Positions 7,834-16,272 of a stretch of DNA of 55,496 nucleotides are shown here, one piece after another. Both the position numbers and the translations under genes were made by a program. The stretch's first letter is position 1. The number at the start of each line of letters is the position of its first letter. Source of the DNA: Acidobacteriota bacterium. GTDB taxonomy: Bacteria > Acidobacteriota > Blastocatellia > Pyrinomonadales > Pyrinomonadaceae. Where the stretch lies: positions 1 to 55,496 of the forward strand of contig JAEWBM010000149.1 of NCBI GenBank assembly GCA_023391155.1. The letters run 5' to 3'. The notes below the pieces were generated by a model. The model ran no database searches. It was not told the origin of the DNA and saw nothing but the letters and a program-made list of their open reading frames with translations.

Positions 7834-9954
7834 TTACTGCCCGATGCCGTAAATATAGGGGGCGATGACAAGTGAGACGATGGACATCAGCTTGATGAGG
7901 ATGTTCATCGATGGGCCCGATGTATCCTTGAAGGGATCGCCGACGGTGTCGCCCGTGACCGATGCCTTGTGCGGCTCAGAGCCCTTGTAGTACATCTCAC
8001 CGTTTATCTCGACGCCTTTTTCAAATGACTTCTTCGCGTTGTCCCACGCGCCGCCCGCGTTGTTCTGGAAGATCCCCATCAAAACACCGGAGACCGTGAC
8101 GCCCGCAAGCAATCCGCCCAGAACCTCGGGTCCGAACGTAAATCCGACGATGACCGGGGTGATCAGCGCAATCGCACCGGGAAGCATCATTTCGCGGAGC
8201 GAGGCTTGGGTCGAGATCTCGACGCATTTCTCGTACTCGGGCTTAGTATCGTACGTCATGATGCCCGGCAGTTCGCGGAACTGGCGCCGCACTTCCTGCA
8301 CCATATCCATCGCCGCCTTACCGACGGCCTGGATGCAAAGGGCCGAAAAGATGAACGGGATCATGCCGCCGATAAACAGGCCGGCAAGTACGTTCGCCTT
8401 ATAGATATCGATCCGGTCAATGCCGGCGATGCCGACAAAAGCGGCAAAAAGCGCGAGAGCAGTAAGCGCCGCCGAGGCGATCGCAAATCCCTTACCCGTG
8501 GCGGCGGTGGTGTTGCCGACGGCGTCAAGGATGTCGGTGCGGCCGCGTACCTCAGCTGGGAGTTGGCTCATCTCGGCGATACCGCCGGCGTTATCGGCAA
8601 TGGGCCCGAAGGCATCGATGGCGAGTTGCATGGCGGTGGTCGCCATCATTCCCGAAGCGGCGATCGCAACACCGTAAAGGCCGGCGAAGTAATACGAAAA
8701 GACGATTCCCGCAGCCAGCGTGATGATCGGGATCACCGTCGATTTCATGCCCACAGCGAGCCCGCCGATGATGTTGGTCGCATGGCCGGTCGACGATTGC
8801 TGCACTATCGAGTTGACGGGCTTTTTGCCCATCGCCGTATAGTACTCTGTCGCGTAGCTCATGATCGCACCGACGATCGTCCCGACGACGATCGAGTAAA
8901 ACACGCCCCACTTATCAAAGGTCTGCGAACGCAAAGTGATCTCCCCGTCAGGCAAGATCCACATCACAGCAAAGAACGATGCAACCACCGTCAGGATCAT
9001 CGCCGTCCAGTTGCCGAGATTAAGGGCCGACTGCACACTGGAGGTCTCATCTTTGATCCGGACCAGCAGCATACCGATGACCGAAAAGACAATGCCGAGG
9101 CCGCCGATGACCATCGGAAGGAGGATCGGAGAAAGGCCGCCCATCGTGTCGCGGAGGACCGTTTCCTGGCCAAGCACCATAGTTGCGAGAATGGTCGCCA
9201 CATATGATCCGAAAAGGTCGGCACCCATGCCGGCCACGTCGCCTACGTTATCGCCAACGTTATCGGCGATGGTCGCAGGGTTCCGGACGTCGTCCTCGGG
9301 AATCCCCGCCTCGACCTTACCAACCAGGTCAGCTCCGACGTCCGCCGCTTTTGTATAGATTCCGCCGCCGACACGTGCGAACAGAGCGATCGATTCAGCA
9401 CCGAGCGAGAAACCCGTTAGAACCTCAATAGCGGTGCGAACCTGATTTGCGCCCAGATCGGAGAACATTGCCAAAAACGCAATGAAAAGGCCGCCCAAGC
9501 CAAGGATCGCGAGGCCGGCGACGCCGAGGCCCATCACCGAACCGCCGGTAAAGGACACCTTTAGAGCGTGCTTAAGGCTCGTGCGGGCCGCCTGTGTTGT
9601 GCGTACATTCGCCTTGGTGGCGACCTTCATTCCGATGTAGCCGGCCGTGGCAGAAAAGACCGCGCCGATCAGGAAGGCGACCGCAATGATCCAGTGAGAG
9701 TGGATCTCTCGGGCATTCACCTCGTGGACCGTTCCGGAATAGGCGAGCAAAGCAGCGGTTATCAAGGCAAAGATGGTGAGCACTCGCCATTCGGCCTTAA
9801 GAAATGCCATGGCACCCGCAGCGATAAAACCGGCAAGTTCCTGCATCTTCGTTTCGCCGGCTTCCTGTTTGCTGACCCAGGCAGATTTAAATGCCATTAC
9901 CAGCAAGCCGAAGAGGCCCAATGCGGGCACAAGGTAAATTACGTAATCGTTCAT
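7834..9954 (-). CDS. hppA: Membrane-bound ion-translocating pyrophosphatase
   Basis: This 706-aa integral membrane protein couples pyrophosphate hydrolysis to H+ (or Na+) pumping across the cytoplasmic membrane. Diagnostic motifs are DVGADLVGKVE (substrate site), NPATIADNVGDNVGDVAGMG and the C-terminal DTVGDPFKDTSGPS, within about 16 hydrophobic helices. In the GNTTAATGKG loop near residue 480 an Ala occupies the position where K+-independent enzymes have Lys, which by family knowledge points to the K+-dependent subfamily. Whether it moves H+ or Na+ cannot be told without alignment. It is a single gene with a terminator at its 3' side. The start ATG at 9952-9954 has only a weak ribosome site. 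Confidence 0.97.
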   Translation of the reverse strand: MNDYVIYLVPALGLFGLLVMAFKSAWVSKQEAGETKMQELAGFIAAGAMAFLKAEWRVLTIFALITAALLAYSGTVHEVNAREIHSHWIIAVAFLIGAVFSATAGYIGMKVATKANVRTTQAARTSLKHALKVSFTGGSVMGLGVAGLAILGLGGLFIAFLAMFSDLGANQVRTAIEVLTGFSLGAESIALFARVGGGIYTKAADVGADLVGKVEAGIPEDDVRNPATIADNVGDNVGDVAGMGADLFGSYVATILATMVLGQETVLRDTMGGLSPILLPMVIGGLGIVFSVIGMLLVRIKDETSSVQSALNLGNWTAMILTVVASFFAVMWILPDGEITLRSQTFDKWGVFYSIVVGTIVGAIMSYATEYYTAMGKKPVNSIVQQSSTGHATNIIGGLAVGMKSTVIPIITLAAGIVFSYYFAGLYGVAIAASGMMATTAMQLAIDAFGPIADNAGGIAEMSQLPAEVRGRTDILDAVGNTTAATGKGFAIASAALTALALFAAFVGIAGIDRIDIYKANVLAGLFIGGMIPFIFSALCIQAVGKAAMDMVQEVRRQFRELPGIMTYDTKPEYEKCVEISTQASLREMMLPGAIALITPVIVGFTFGPEVLGGLLAGVTVSGVLMGIFQNNAGGAWDNAKKSFEKGVEINGEMYYKGSEPHKASVTGDTVGDPFKDTSGPSMNILIKLMSIVSLVIAPYIYGIGQ

Positions 9955-10230
9955 ATTGTTTTTCGCCCCGCTCTGACGATCGCAGAGAAAGGCAAGTATT
10001 AAATTAATTTCCTAAATTGGGAGCAGATCCGTGCAATATCCGCTAGATATCAAAACTAATGATTATCGGATAAATCGCCGCTGATAACAACCGCCGAACA
10101 CCGAAACGGGGACACCACGGCATGCGGCCCATTTTGAGTCCATAAAACATCTCAAAAGCATGCCGGTTCAAAGAGGGTTCGATTTTGAAAACCCGCCACA
10201 TGACAGGAGCGTTCATTTTTGATCCCACGA
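9955..10230. other. Gene-poor spacer between hppA and the tRNA-Asn gene
   Basis: I see no recognisable gene here. An open frame of 61 codons runs on the minus strand (10043-10228), but it has no family resemblance and no convincing ribosome site. Its reading continues straight from the tRNA terminator side, so I leave it uncalled. The stretch contains the hppA promoter region and scattered A/T-rich tracts, with no clear repeat. Confidence 0.4.
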
Positions 10231-10259
10231 AATAAAAAAGGCACCTAGATCAAGGTGCC
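10231..10259 (-). terminator. Terminator of tRNA-Asn
   Basis: On the minus strand GGCACCT-tgatct-AGGTGCC forms a perfect 7-bp stem with a 6-nt loop, followed by a T6 run. It lies 15 bp after the mature 3' end of the tRNA. Confidence 0.88.
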
Positions 10260-10273
10260 CTCTCCCAAACTAT

Positions 10274-10348
<75 letters not shown>

Positions 10349-10526
10349 ATGTTTCGGTGCCCTACGGTTGCTGCCTAGCCGCCGCGGGCGAACTTTAAGG
10401 TTAGGAATTTCGCCGAATATTGTCAAGTTATATTGGGCTTTGCACACAATTGTTGTCGGCGAAGACCGAACCGAGATAAAATACGGTTCTTTAATATATA
10501 ACGGGGTCGTTTCGGAGGATGTAACG

Positions 10527-10958
10527 ATGGCAAAAGCCGAGCTAAAGACAAAACCTAGCGACGAGAGCGTAGAAGGCTTTTTGAACGCGATCGAGGACGA
10601 TGGCCGCCGCGCTGATGCCTTTGCGCTGCTCGAGCTTTTTAAGCGCGTAACCGGTGAAGAGCCAAAGCTGTGGGGGCCGTCGATCATCGGTTTCGGCACC
10701 CGGCGACTCAAATATGAATCGGGCCGCGAACTTGACTGGATGATTACGGGCTTTTCGCCGCGAAAGGCGAACTTGTCGCTGTATGTCGGCTGCGGCTCTG
10801 AAAAATATAAGAAATATCTCGCAAAGCTCGGCAAACACAAAACCGGCGTTTCTTGCCTCTACTTGAAACGGCTTTCGGATGCCGACGCCCAAGTGTTGGA
10901 GGATCTGGTCCGCGATTCGGTCGATTACATTCGCTCACATCCCGAGCATGCTTATTAG
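10527..10958 (+). CDS. DUF1801 domain protein
   Basis: The 143-aa product matches the DUF1801 fold: VEGFLNAI near the N-terminus, the LWGPSIIGFGTRRLKYESGRE core, FSPRKANLSLYVG and the Lys-rich KYLAKLGKHKTGVSCLYLK segment. Members are small cytoplasmic proteins, some described as iron-chaperone-like (YdhG/frataxin-like fold), but no biochemical role is established for this branch. I chose ATG 10527 because GGAGG lies 8 bp upstream (10514-10518) and upstream codons do not resemble the family. It is monocistronic, between the divergent tRNA-Asn gene and the E1 gene. A second, unrelated-branch DUF1801 gene lies at 33888. Confidence 0.88.
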   Translation: MAKAELKTKPSDESVEGFLNAIEDDGRRADAFALLELFKRVTGEEPKLWGPSIIGFGTRRLKYESGRELDWMITGFSPRKANLSLYVGCGSEKYKKYLAKLGKHKTGVSCLYLKRLSDADAQVLEDLVRDSVDYIRSHPEHAY

Positions 10959-11068
10959 CTGGGGACTGTCTAACACCCTCCCGGGTCTAAATTGCCCGAT
11001 TCCTGCCTTTTTGGTATCTTAAAAAGTTACCCCTTTATAAAATATTTTTATCTTAAGGACTATTTATA

Positions 11069-13423
11069 ATGGCAACTGCAACCAAAAAGGTGAATGAATC
11101 TGCGGCCAAACGAACCGCAAAGGGAAAAGGGCCGACCCCCTCCGCAAAGAAAAAGAATAACGGCTCCGACAATTCAAAAAAGACGAAGAAAACCGTCGTG
11201 GCCGAAAAGGCCAACACGATGGTGGCCGACGGTTACGTAGCTCAAAAAAAGACCCAGAGAACGGCCAAGGGCACGGTTGCCTCCAAGTCTACAAAATCGA
11301 CCAAACGGGCCGTTAAGAATATTGACAAACACGAGGGGCTCGATGCCGAAACACTTATCGGCATTTATCGGACAATGTATATGTCCCGGCGGATCGATGA
11401 CAAAGAGATCCAGCTTAAGGGACAAAACAAGATCTTTTTCCAGATCTCAGGCGCCGGACATGAGGCGCTGCTCACCGGCGCGGCCTTGGCTCTTAAACCG
11501 GCGTATGATTGGTTCTTTCCTTATTATCGGGACCGAGCTCTTATGCTAGGCCTCGGCATGACGGCGCAGGAGATGCTCTGGTCCGCCGTCGGTGCCGAAA
11601 AAGACCCGAATTCCCACGGTCGACAGATGCCGTCGCACTGGGGCCATAAAGATCTCAACGTTCCTTCGCAATCGTCCTGCACCGGCACCCAGGCTCTCCA
11701 CTCTGTGGGTGCTGCTGAGGCCGGTTACCGCGCGTCGCTGGTCAAGGAGCTTGAGGATAAGGTTACGGGTTTCAAAGGCGACGAGGTCGTCTATATGTCC
11801 GTCGGTGACGGTACCACCAGCGAGGGCGAATGGTGGGAGGCTCTCAACACCGCATCAAACCTGAAGCTGCCGGTCATTTTCGTTGTTGAAGATAACGGCT
11901 ACGCAATTTCAGTCCCCGTCGAGGTCAACACGGCGGGCGGCGATATATCAAAACTGGTCGAGGGCTTCCCCGATCTTTATATCCAGAAATGTGACGGCAC
12001 GGACCCCATCGAAAGCTATGCAACCTTTAAGCGAGCGGTCGCGTACTGCCGCGAGCGAAAAGGCCCGGCCTTTGTCCACGGCAAGGTGATCCGGCCTTAC
12101 TCACATTCGCTTTCAGATGACGAAAAGCTGTACCGTCCCGATGAGGAGCGAGAACGCGAGGCGGCTATCGACCCGATAAAGACCTTCGCAGAATATCTGA
12201 TGAATGAAGGAATCGCTTCGTCGGAAGATCTCGAGAAGCTGCGTAAGGAGGTCGACGAAGAGGTTAATAAAGCTGCCGACATCGCGATCGAAACGCCACA
12301 GCCGGCTCCTGAATCGGCATTGCGGAACGTCTTTTCACCCGATGTCGACCCCACCGACCGCTCGCTGTTCGACACCGAAGAGGGTACGGAGCTTTCGGGC
12401 AATCCCGGAACGATGGTCGACCTCATCAACCGCTGCATGCATGAAGAGATGGAGCGCGACCCGCGCATCGTGGTTTTCGGCGAGGATGTAGCGGACGTTT
12501 CGCGTGAGGAATATCTTGAGCAGGTGAAGGGCAAGGGCGGCGTATTCAAGGTAACCGCCAATCTTCAGCGAAAGTTCGGCTCGGCCCGCGTATTTAACTC
12601 GCCGCTCGCCGAGGCCAACATCGTCGGCCGGGCTGTCGGGATGGCGATCCGCGGGCTCAAGCCGGTCTGCGAGATCCAATTCTTCGATTACATTTTTCCG
12701 GCATTCCACCAGATCCGAAACGAGGTCGCGGTAACGCGATGGCGTTCGGACGGCGACACGAAATGCCCGATGGTCATTCGCGTCCCCGTTGGCGGATATC
12801 TCAAGGGCGGTGCGGTCTATCACTCGCAATCCGGTACGACGCTCTTTTCGCATACGCCGGGCTTGAGGATCGTCTACCCGTCGACCGCACTCGACGCGAA
12901 CGGGTTGCTCCGCACATCCATCCGGTGCGACGACCCCGTTCTTTTCCTCGAGCACAAGCACCTCTATCGCCAGGTCTATAACAAATCGGCCTATCCGGGC
13001 AAGGATTTCCTGATCCCGTTCGGTAAGGCAAAGACCGTGCGGCAGGGAACCGACGTCACCATCGTAACGTTCGGAGCGTTGGTCGAGCGTTCAAATCAGG
13101 CCGCAAAACGTTTGGAACAGCAGGGCGTGTCGGTCGAGATCATCGATCTGCGCACCCTAGTTCCCTATGACTGGGATGCGATCGTCGAAAGCGTCAAAAA
13201 GACCTCGCGTGTCATCGTCGCCCACGAAGATCCGATCTCGTACGGCTACGGTGCCGAGATCGCGGCCCGCATCTCGGACGAACTTTTCGAATATCTCGAC
13301 GCCCCGGTCCGCCGCGTCGGCGCCACAGACACCTTCGTGGCTTACGCCCCACAGGTCGAGGACTTCATCCTCCCGCAAAGTGAAGATGTCGAGAATGCTG
13401 TGCAGGAGTTGATGAAGTACTAA
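11069..13423 (+). CDS. Fused alpha/beta 2-oxoacid dehydrogenase E1 with lysine-rich tail
   Basis: The 784-aa protein joins E1-alpha (about residues 92-420) to E1-beta (about 450-784). The alpha part holds the thiamine-diphosphate motif GDGTTSEGEWWEAL ... VVEDN; the beta part has FGEDVADVSREEY and RVFNSPLAEANIVG. Enzymes of this kind decarboxylate pyruvate or branched-chain 2-oxoacids and pass the acyl group to the lipoyl domain of E2. Fusion gives a single-chain E1; E2 and E3 genes are not in the window. Residues 1-90 are an unusual Lys/Ala/Thr-rich, low-complexity extension resembling histone-like tails and with no known E1 role. Start ATG 11069 has AAGGAC upstream, and TATAAA at 11036-11041 may be its -10 box. 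The exact 2-oxoacid is uncertain. Confidence 0.94.
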   Translation: MATATKKVNESAAKRTAKGKGPTPSAKKKNNGSDNSKKTKKTVVAEKANTMVADGYVAQKKTQRTAKGTVASKSTKSTKRAVKNIDKHEGLDAETLIGIYRTMYMSRRIDDKEIQLKGQNKIFFQISGAGHEALLTGAALALKPAYDWFFPYYRDRALMLGLGMTAQEMLWSAVGAEKDPNSHGRQMPSHWGHKDLNVPSQSSCTGTQALHSVGAAEAGYRASLVKELEDKVTGFKGDEVVYMSVGDGTTSEGEWWEALNTASNLKLPVIFVVEDNGYAISVPVEVNTAGGDISKLVEGFPDLYIQKCDGTDPIESYATFKRAVAYCRERKGPAFVHGKVIRPYSHSLSDDEKLYRPDEEREREAAIDPIKTFAEYLMNEGIASSEDLEKLRKEVDEEVNKAADIAIETPQPAPESALRNVFSPDVDPTDRSLFDTEEGTELSGNPGTMVDLINRCMHEEMERDPRIVVFGEDVADVSREEYLEQVKGKGGVFKVTANLQRKFGSARVFNSPLAEANIVGRAVGMAIRGLKPVCEIQFFDYIFPAFHQIRNEVAVTRWRSDGDTKCPMVIRVPVGGYLKGGAVYHSQSGTTLFSHTPGLRIVYPSTALDANGLLRTSIRCDDPVLFLEHKHLYRQVYNKSAYPGKDFLIPFGKAKTVRQGTDVTIVTFGALVERSNQAAKRLEQQGVSVEIIDLRTLVPYDWDAIVESVKKTSRVIVAHEDPISYGYGAEIAARISDELFEYLDAPVRRVGATDTFVAYAPQVEDFILPQSEDVENAVQELMKY

Positions 13424-13459
13424 CTAGTTTACATTCAACGACATCGACAGGCGTGAAAA

Positions 13460-13496
13460 GAGGCTGTGAGCCTAAACTCACAGCCTCAGTTTTTTG
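13460..13496 (+). terminator. Terminator of the E1 gene
   Basis: A perfect 11-bp stem GAGGCTGTGAG / CTCACAGCCTC (13460-13470 and 13477-13487) with a 6-nt loop is followed by AGTTTTTT. It separates the E1 gene from the convergent M28 peptidase gene. Confidence 0.92.
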
Positions 13497-13506
13497 GTGA
13501 CTTCTC

Positions 13507-15315
13507 TTATTCTGCTGCGTGAATGTCGTCGCGCTTCATCACGGTCAGAAAGTCCGGAAATCCGTGCGGGATCTCGGCGTGGTGAACCTCGCCTCCGCAG
13601 ATCGAAAATCCGTAACCCGCTTTGACGAAGCGTGCCTCGTCCAAAGCGGCACGGTAGTTTAAACCAGGCAGCAGTGAAGCGGTGGCCGCGGTCTTTCGCG
13701 GAAGCCGCTCGTCCATCGTTGCCGTGTTGTACGCAAATGTTGCCATGATCACGGCCGAACGCTTGAGATCCTGTTCAAGCACTCGGTCAAAAACGTCCTG
13801 CGTAGTGTGCCACGTCCTGGTCGAATACTCGACCGGATCCTGAATAAATTGGAAGCCAGGCAATCCGACCGCGTCGAACGCGAGGTGATCGGTTCCGCTC
13901 GTGTTATTGATCGTCACGGTTCCTACTCCCCAGTCACTAAACTGCCCGAGCCAGCTCTTGAAGGGCTCGCGAACCGCCTCATTGTTCTGCAGATAGATAC
14001 CGCGGATCTGTCCCGTTCCGTTATCAAGGTTGTAATAAGCCGAGAATTTCTCGTGTGCCGGCAGCAGGGTCAGCGGCGGACGCTGGCCCCCGAGAGCAGC
14101 GAAGGATGCCGCGTCAGAACCGTCACCCACACGGGCAAAGGTTTTCTCGACATACTTGCGCGAACCCCAGAGGCCCTGTTCCTCACCGGTCCAGAGTGCA
14201 ACGCGTATCGTGCGGCGGGGCTTAAGGCCCGAGGCCTGAATGATGCGCATCGCCTCCATCACGACCGAGACGCCCGCGCCGTTGTCGGTCGCGCCGGTTC
14301 CCGAATGCCATGAATCGAGGTGAGCACCGAGCATCACTACTTCGTCCGCGAGGTCTGTCCCCGGTATCTCGGCGATCGTGTTGTAACCCGTCAGGTCGTC
14401 GTCATAAAACTCGGCTGCAAGATCGACCGTCATTTTGACCGGCACGCCCTGTTTCACGAGGCGAAGAATGCGGTTATACTGCTCAACCTCAGCAACGAGC
14501 TGCGGAATGGTTGCCGGAGCTCCTTTCGAATAGATACGCATGCCGGGTGTGCGATTTCCGCCAACGTTATCCATCGGCGGAAGGCTGGCACCCATCACGC
14601 GGATCGTTCCTGCATCAACCCCAAATCCCGAATCGACCAGGACCGCGGCTCCCTCTTCAAAATAAAAGGCGGCCTTTCGCTGATTGAACCGCTGAGCGGC
14701 CATCTGGGCTTCGCTGGGCGTCTGTGGCGCGCGGGCCGGTTGTCGCTCGGCCTCTTCCATCTTTGCCAAGGTTTCGTCTGACTGCCTTGCCGCTGTCGGC
14801 TCAAAACCCGGCTGAATGGGACGCTCACTTGCGGTGAAGACGATCGCTCCCTTCAACTTGCCTTTGTACTTTGCAAGCCCGGCCTCGTCGTTCGCGTCAA
14901 CGTAAACCACGTCCGCAGTGATCGCACCGTTTGTCGACGGGGACCATGCCTTCGGATACGCACGGAAGGGAACGTTTCCTTCCGGCACGATCACGCTTGC
15001 GTTAAACCGCTTCAGTTCCCAACCGCGGCCAAATTCGCCCCACGGGTCAACGGCGGCATTTTTCATCCCCCATTTTTCAAGCTGTTCCTTGGTCCACTGA
15101 TTCGCACGCCGCTGTGACGGCGAATTCGTGAGCCGCGGGCCGATAACGTCGGTGAGATAACGGATCGTGCTCAAAACTTGAGAACGGTTCATCCCCTCGT
15201 CGATCATCTTTGCGACCGGATCCGCGGCCGCGGCCGTACCCTGTCCAACAGCAATGCCGGGCATCAACAGCGCGGCAAAGATCAATAAAACTAGATTCTG
15301 TCGTCGAAACATCAA
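13507..15315 (-). CDS. Secreted M28-family zinc aminopeptidase/carboxypeptidase
   Basis: The 602-aa product has a signal peptide (about residues 1-24, LVLLIFAALLMPGIAVGQ), a PA-type insert in the middle and a C-terminal M28 metallopeptidase domain. Zinc ligands and catalytic residues are visible in GAHLDSWHSGTGATDNGAG (His332, Asp334, Asp344) and TGEEQG (Glu378 and Glu379). Family members remove amino acids from peptides outside the cytoplasm using two zinc ions. Length and domain order resemble plasma glutamate carboxypeptidase-like exopeptidases. It stands at the end of a minus-strand series with the unknown gene 15391-16200 75 bp upstream and no clear terminator between, so co-transcription is possible. 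Confidence 0.93.
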   Translation of the reverse strand: MMFRRQNLVLLIFAALLMPGIAVGQGTAAAADPVAKMIDEGMNRSQVLSTIRYLTDVIGPRLTNSPSQRRANQWTKEQLEKWGMKNAAVDPWGEFGRGWELKRFNASVIVPEGNVPFRAYPKAWSPSTNGAITADVVYVDANDEAGLAKYKGKLKGAIVFTASERPIQPGFEPTAARQSDETLAKMEEAERQPARAPQTPSEAQMAAQRFNQRKAAFYFEEGAAVLVDSGFGVDAGTIRVMGASLPPMDNVGGNRTPGMRIYSKGAPATIPQLVAEVEQYNRILRLVKQGVPVKMTVDLAAEFYDDDLTGYNTIAEIPGTDLADEVVMLGAHLDSWHSGTGATDNGAGVSVVMEAMRIIQASGLKPRRTIRVALWTGEEQGLWGSRKYVEKTFARVGDGSDAASFAALGGQRPPLTLLPAHEKFSAYYNLDNGTGQIRGIYLQNNEAVREPFKSWLGQFSDWGVGTVTINNTSGTDHLAFDAVGLPGFQFIQDPVEYSTRTWHTTQDVFDRVLEQDLKRSAVIMATFAYNTATMDERLPRKTAATASLLPGLNYRAALDEARFVKAGYGFSICGGEVHHAEIPHGFPDFLTVMKRDDIHAAE

Positions 15316-15390
15316 ATTGGCTCCTATTGTTTGTAGAGATCGGATAAGTGTATTACGTCGAGATTAACCGCTTTGTTTCTCGTCCGCCAA

Positions 15391-16200
15391 TTAAAGTGTG
15401 ACGAGACGATAGATTCCCGTGCCCAACCGTTCAGCGAACCCCTCATCGACCAACTGATGGTTGGCGCGTCCGGACTCCCATCGCTGGAAACCGAAAGCAC
15501 GAGAGAGATCGCCGAGCAGCGTCATCCCGCACATTTCGAGGTAGCAGCGCGCGAGTTCACGCACCGCGTTTTCGCGAATCATCCGCACCTTCAATTCGCC
15601 GGGGAATCGTGCCTCGGCCAGCGTCCATATATAAGTGAATTTCGGCACGTACAAGACTTCTTGCGGGATCACCTTCATCCGCCGCTGCAGCTCGTCGATG
15701 GCCTTGGTGAGGTCGGCCTTGTTCTCAAATCCGCATTCGTTGCGCAGATCGGCGGTTGCCATCTCCCATTCCTTGCGAAGCACTTTGAGAACCTTTAATG
15801 CGTTCGGTGAAAGCTCCTCTTTTTCTTTGGCCTTGGGTATGCCCCAAATAGCGTTGAATACCGGGATCATCCGCGGGGCGAGAAACATCGAATTGCCCTT
15901 CACCAGTTTTCCGTAATAGACCTTGCCTCGGGCGACCATCTCGTCTTTTAATACCCACGCCGAACTCGCCTCGGGATCCTTCTGCACATTTCGCGGCATA
16001 TGGGCGTCGCGTCTGCCGCACACCGCGATGTAGACGGACGGGAGGTCCTTGCGGGCGTCCGTCAGGCCCAGACAGAAACCGAGGTCCTCGACCATCGCCT
16101 CGGCATCGGCCACAGAGTTTATGCGCAGCGCGTCTTCACGCCGCCATTTTCCGTCGCGGTAGTTCTCGATCTCCACCGGTAGATCGCGTAAAGCCTTCAT
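15391..16200 (-). CDS. Uncharacterised protein, possibly winged-helix (AlkZ-related)
   Basis: I do not firmly recognise this 269-aa cytoplasmic protein. It starts MKALRDLPVEIENYRDG and has no signal peptide or membrane helix. The first half contains short motifs such as CLGLTDARKDLPSVYIAVCGRR. From about residue 130 it reads like a winged-helix region (SPNALKVLKVLRKEWEMATA ... LTKAIDELQRRMKVIPQEV). In outline this resembles AlkZ/YcaQ-type DNA glycosylase-related proteins, but their catalytic motif is not evident, so this is a guess. I chose the ATG at 16200 because the longer in-frame version would run through the terminator hairpin of the upstream gene (16226-16250). Confidence 0.8.
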   Translation of the reverse strand: MKALRDLPVEIENYRDGKWRREDALRINSVADAEAMVEDLGFCLGLTDARKDLPSVYIAVCGRRDAHMPRNVQKDPEASSAWVLKDEMVARGKVYYGKLVKGNSMFLAPRMIPVFNAIWGIPKAKEKEELSPNALKVLKVLRKEWEMATADLRNECGFENKADLTKAIDELQRRMKVIPQEVLYVPKFTYIWTLAEARFPGELKVRMIRENAVRELARCYLEMCGMTLLGDLSRAFGFQRWESGRANHQLVDEGFAERLGTGIYRLVTL

Positions 16201-16225
16201 CGGATAGGGAATGATAAGGCAAAAG

Positions 16226-16250
16226 AAAAAGGCGGGCAATTAAGCCCGCC
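16226..16250 (-). terminator. Terminator of the glycine-zipper protein gene
   Basis: On the minus strand GGCGGGC-ttaatt-GCCCGCC followed by TTTTT forms a 7-bp GC-rich stem. It lies 22 bp beyond the stop codon of the gene ending at 16273. Confidence 0.88.
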
Positions 16251-16272
16251 TATAATTCAGACAAACGTAATT

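Noticed and set aside
8206..9207. 333-codon plus-strand frame within hppA
   Set aside because: Antisense shadow of the pyrophosphatase gene. Composition is Asp/Arg/His-rich and unlike a real protein.
10043..10228. 61-codon minus-strand frame between hppA and tRNA-Asn
   Set aside because: No family resemblance, no ribosome site and directly behind the tRNA terminator. Composition is not clearly coding, so left as spacer.
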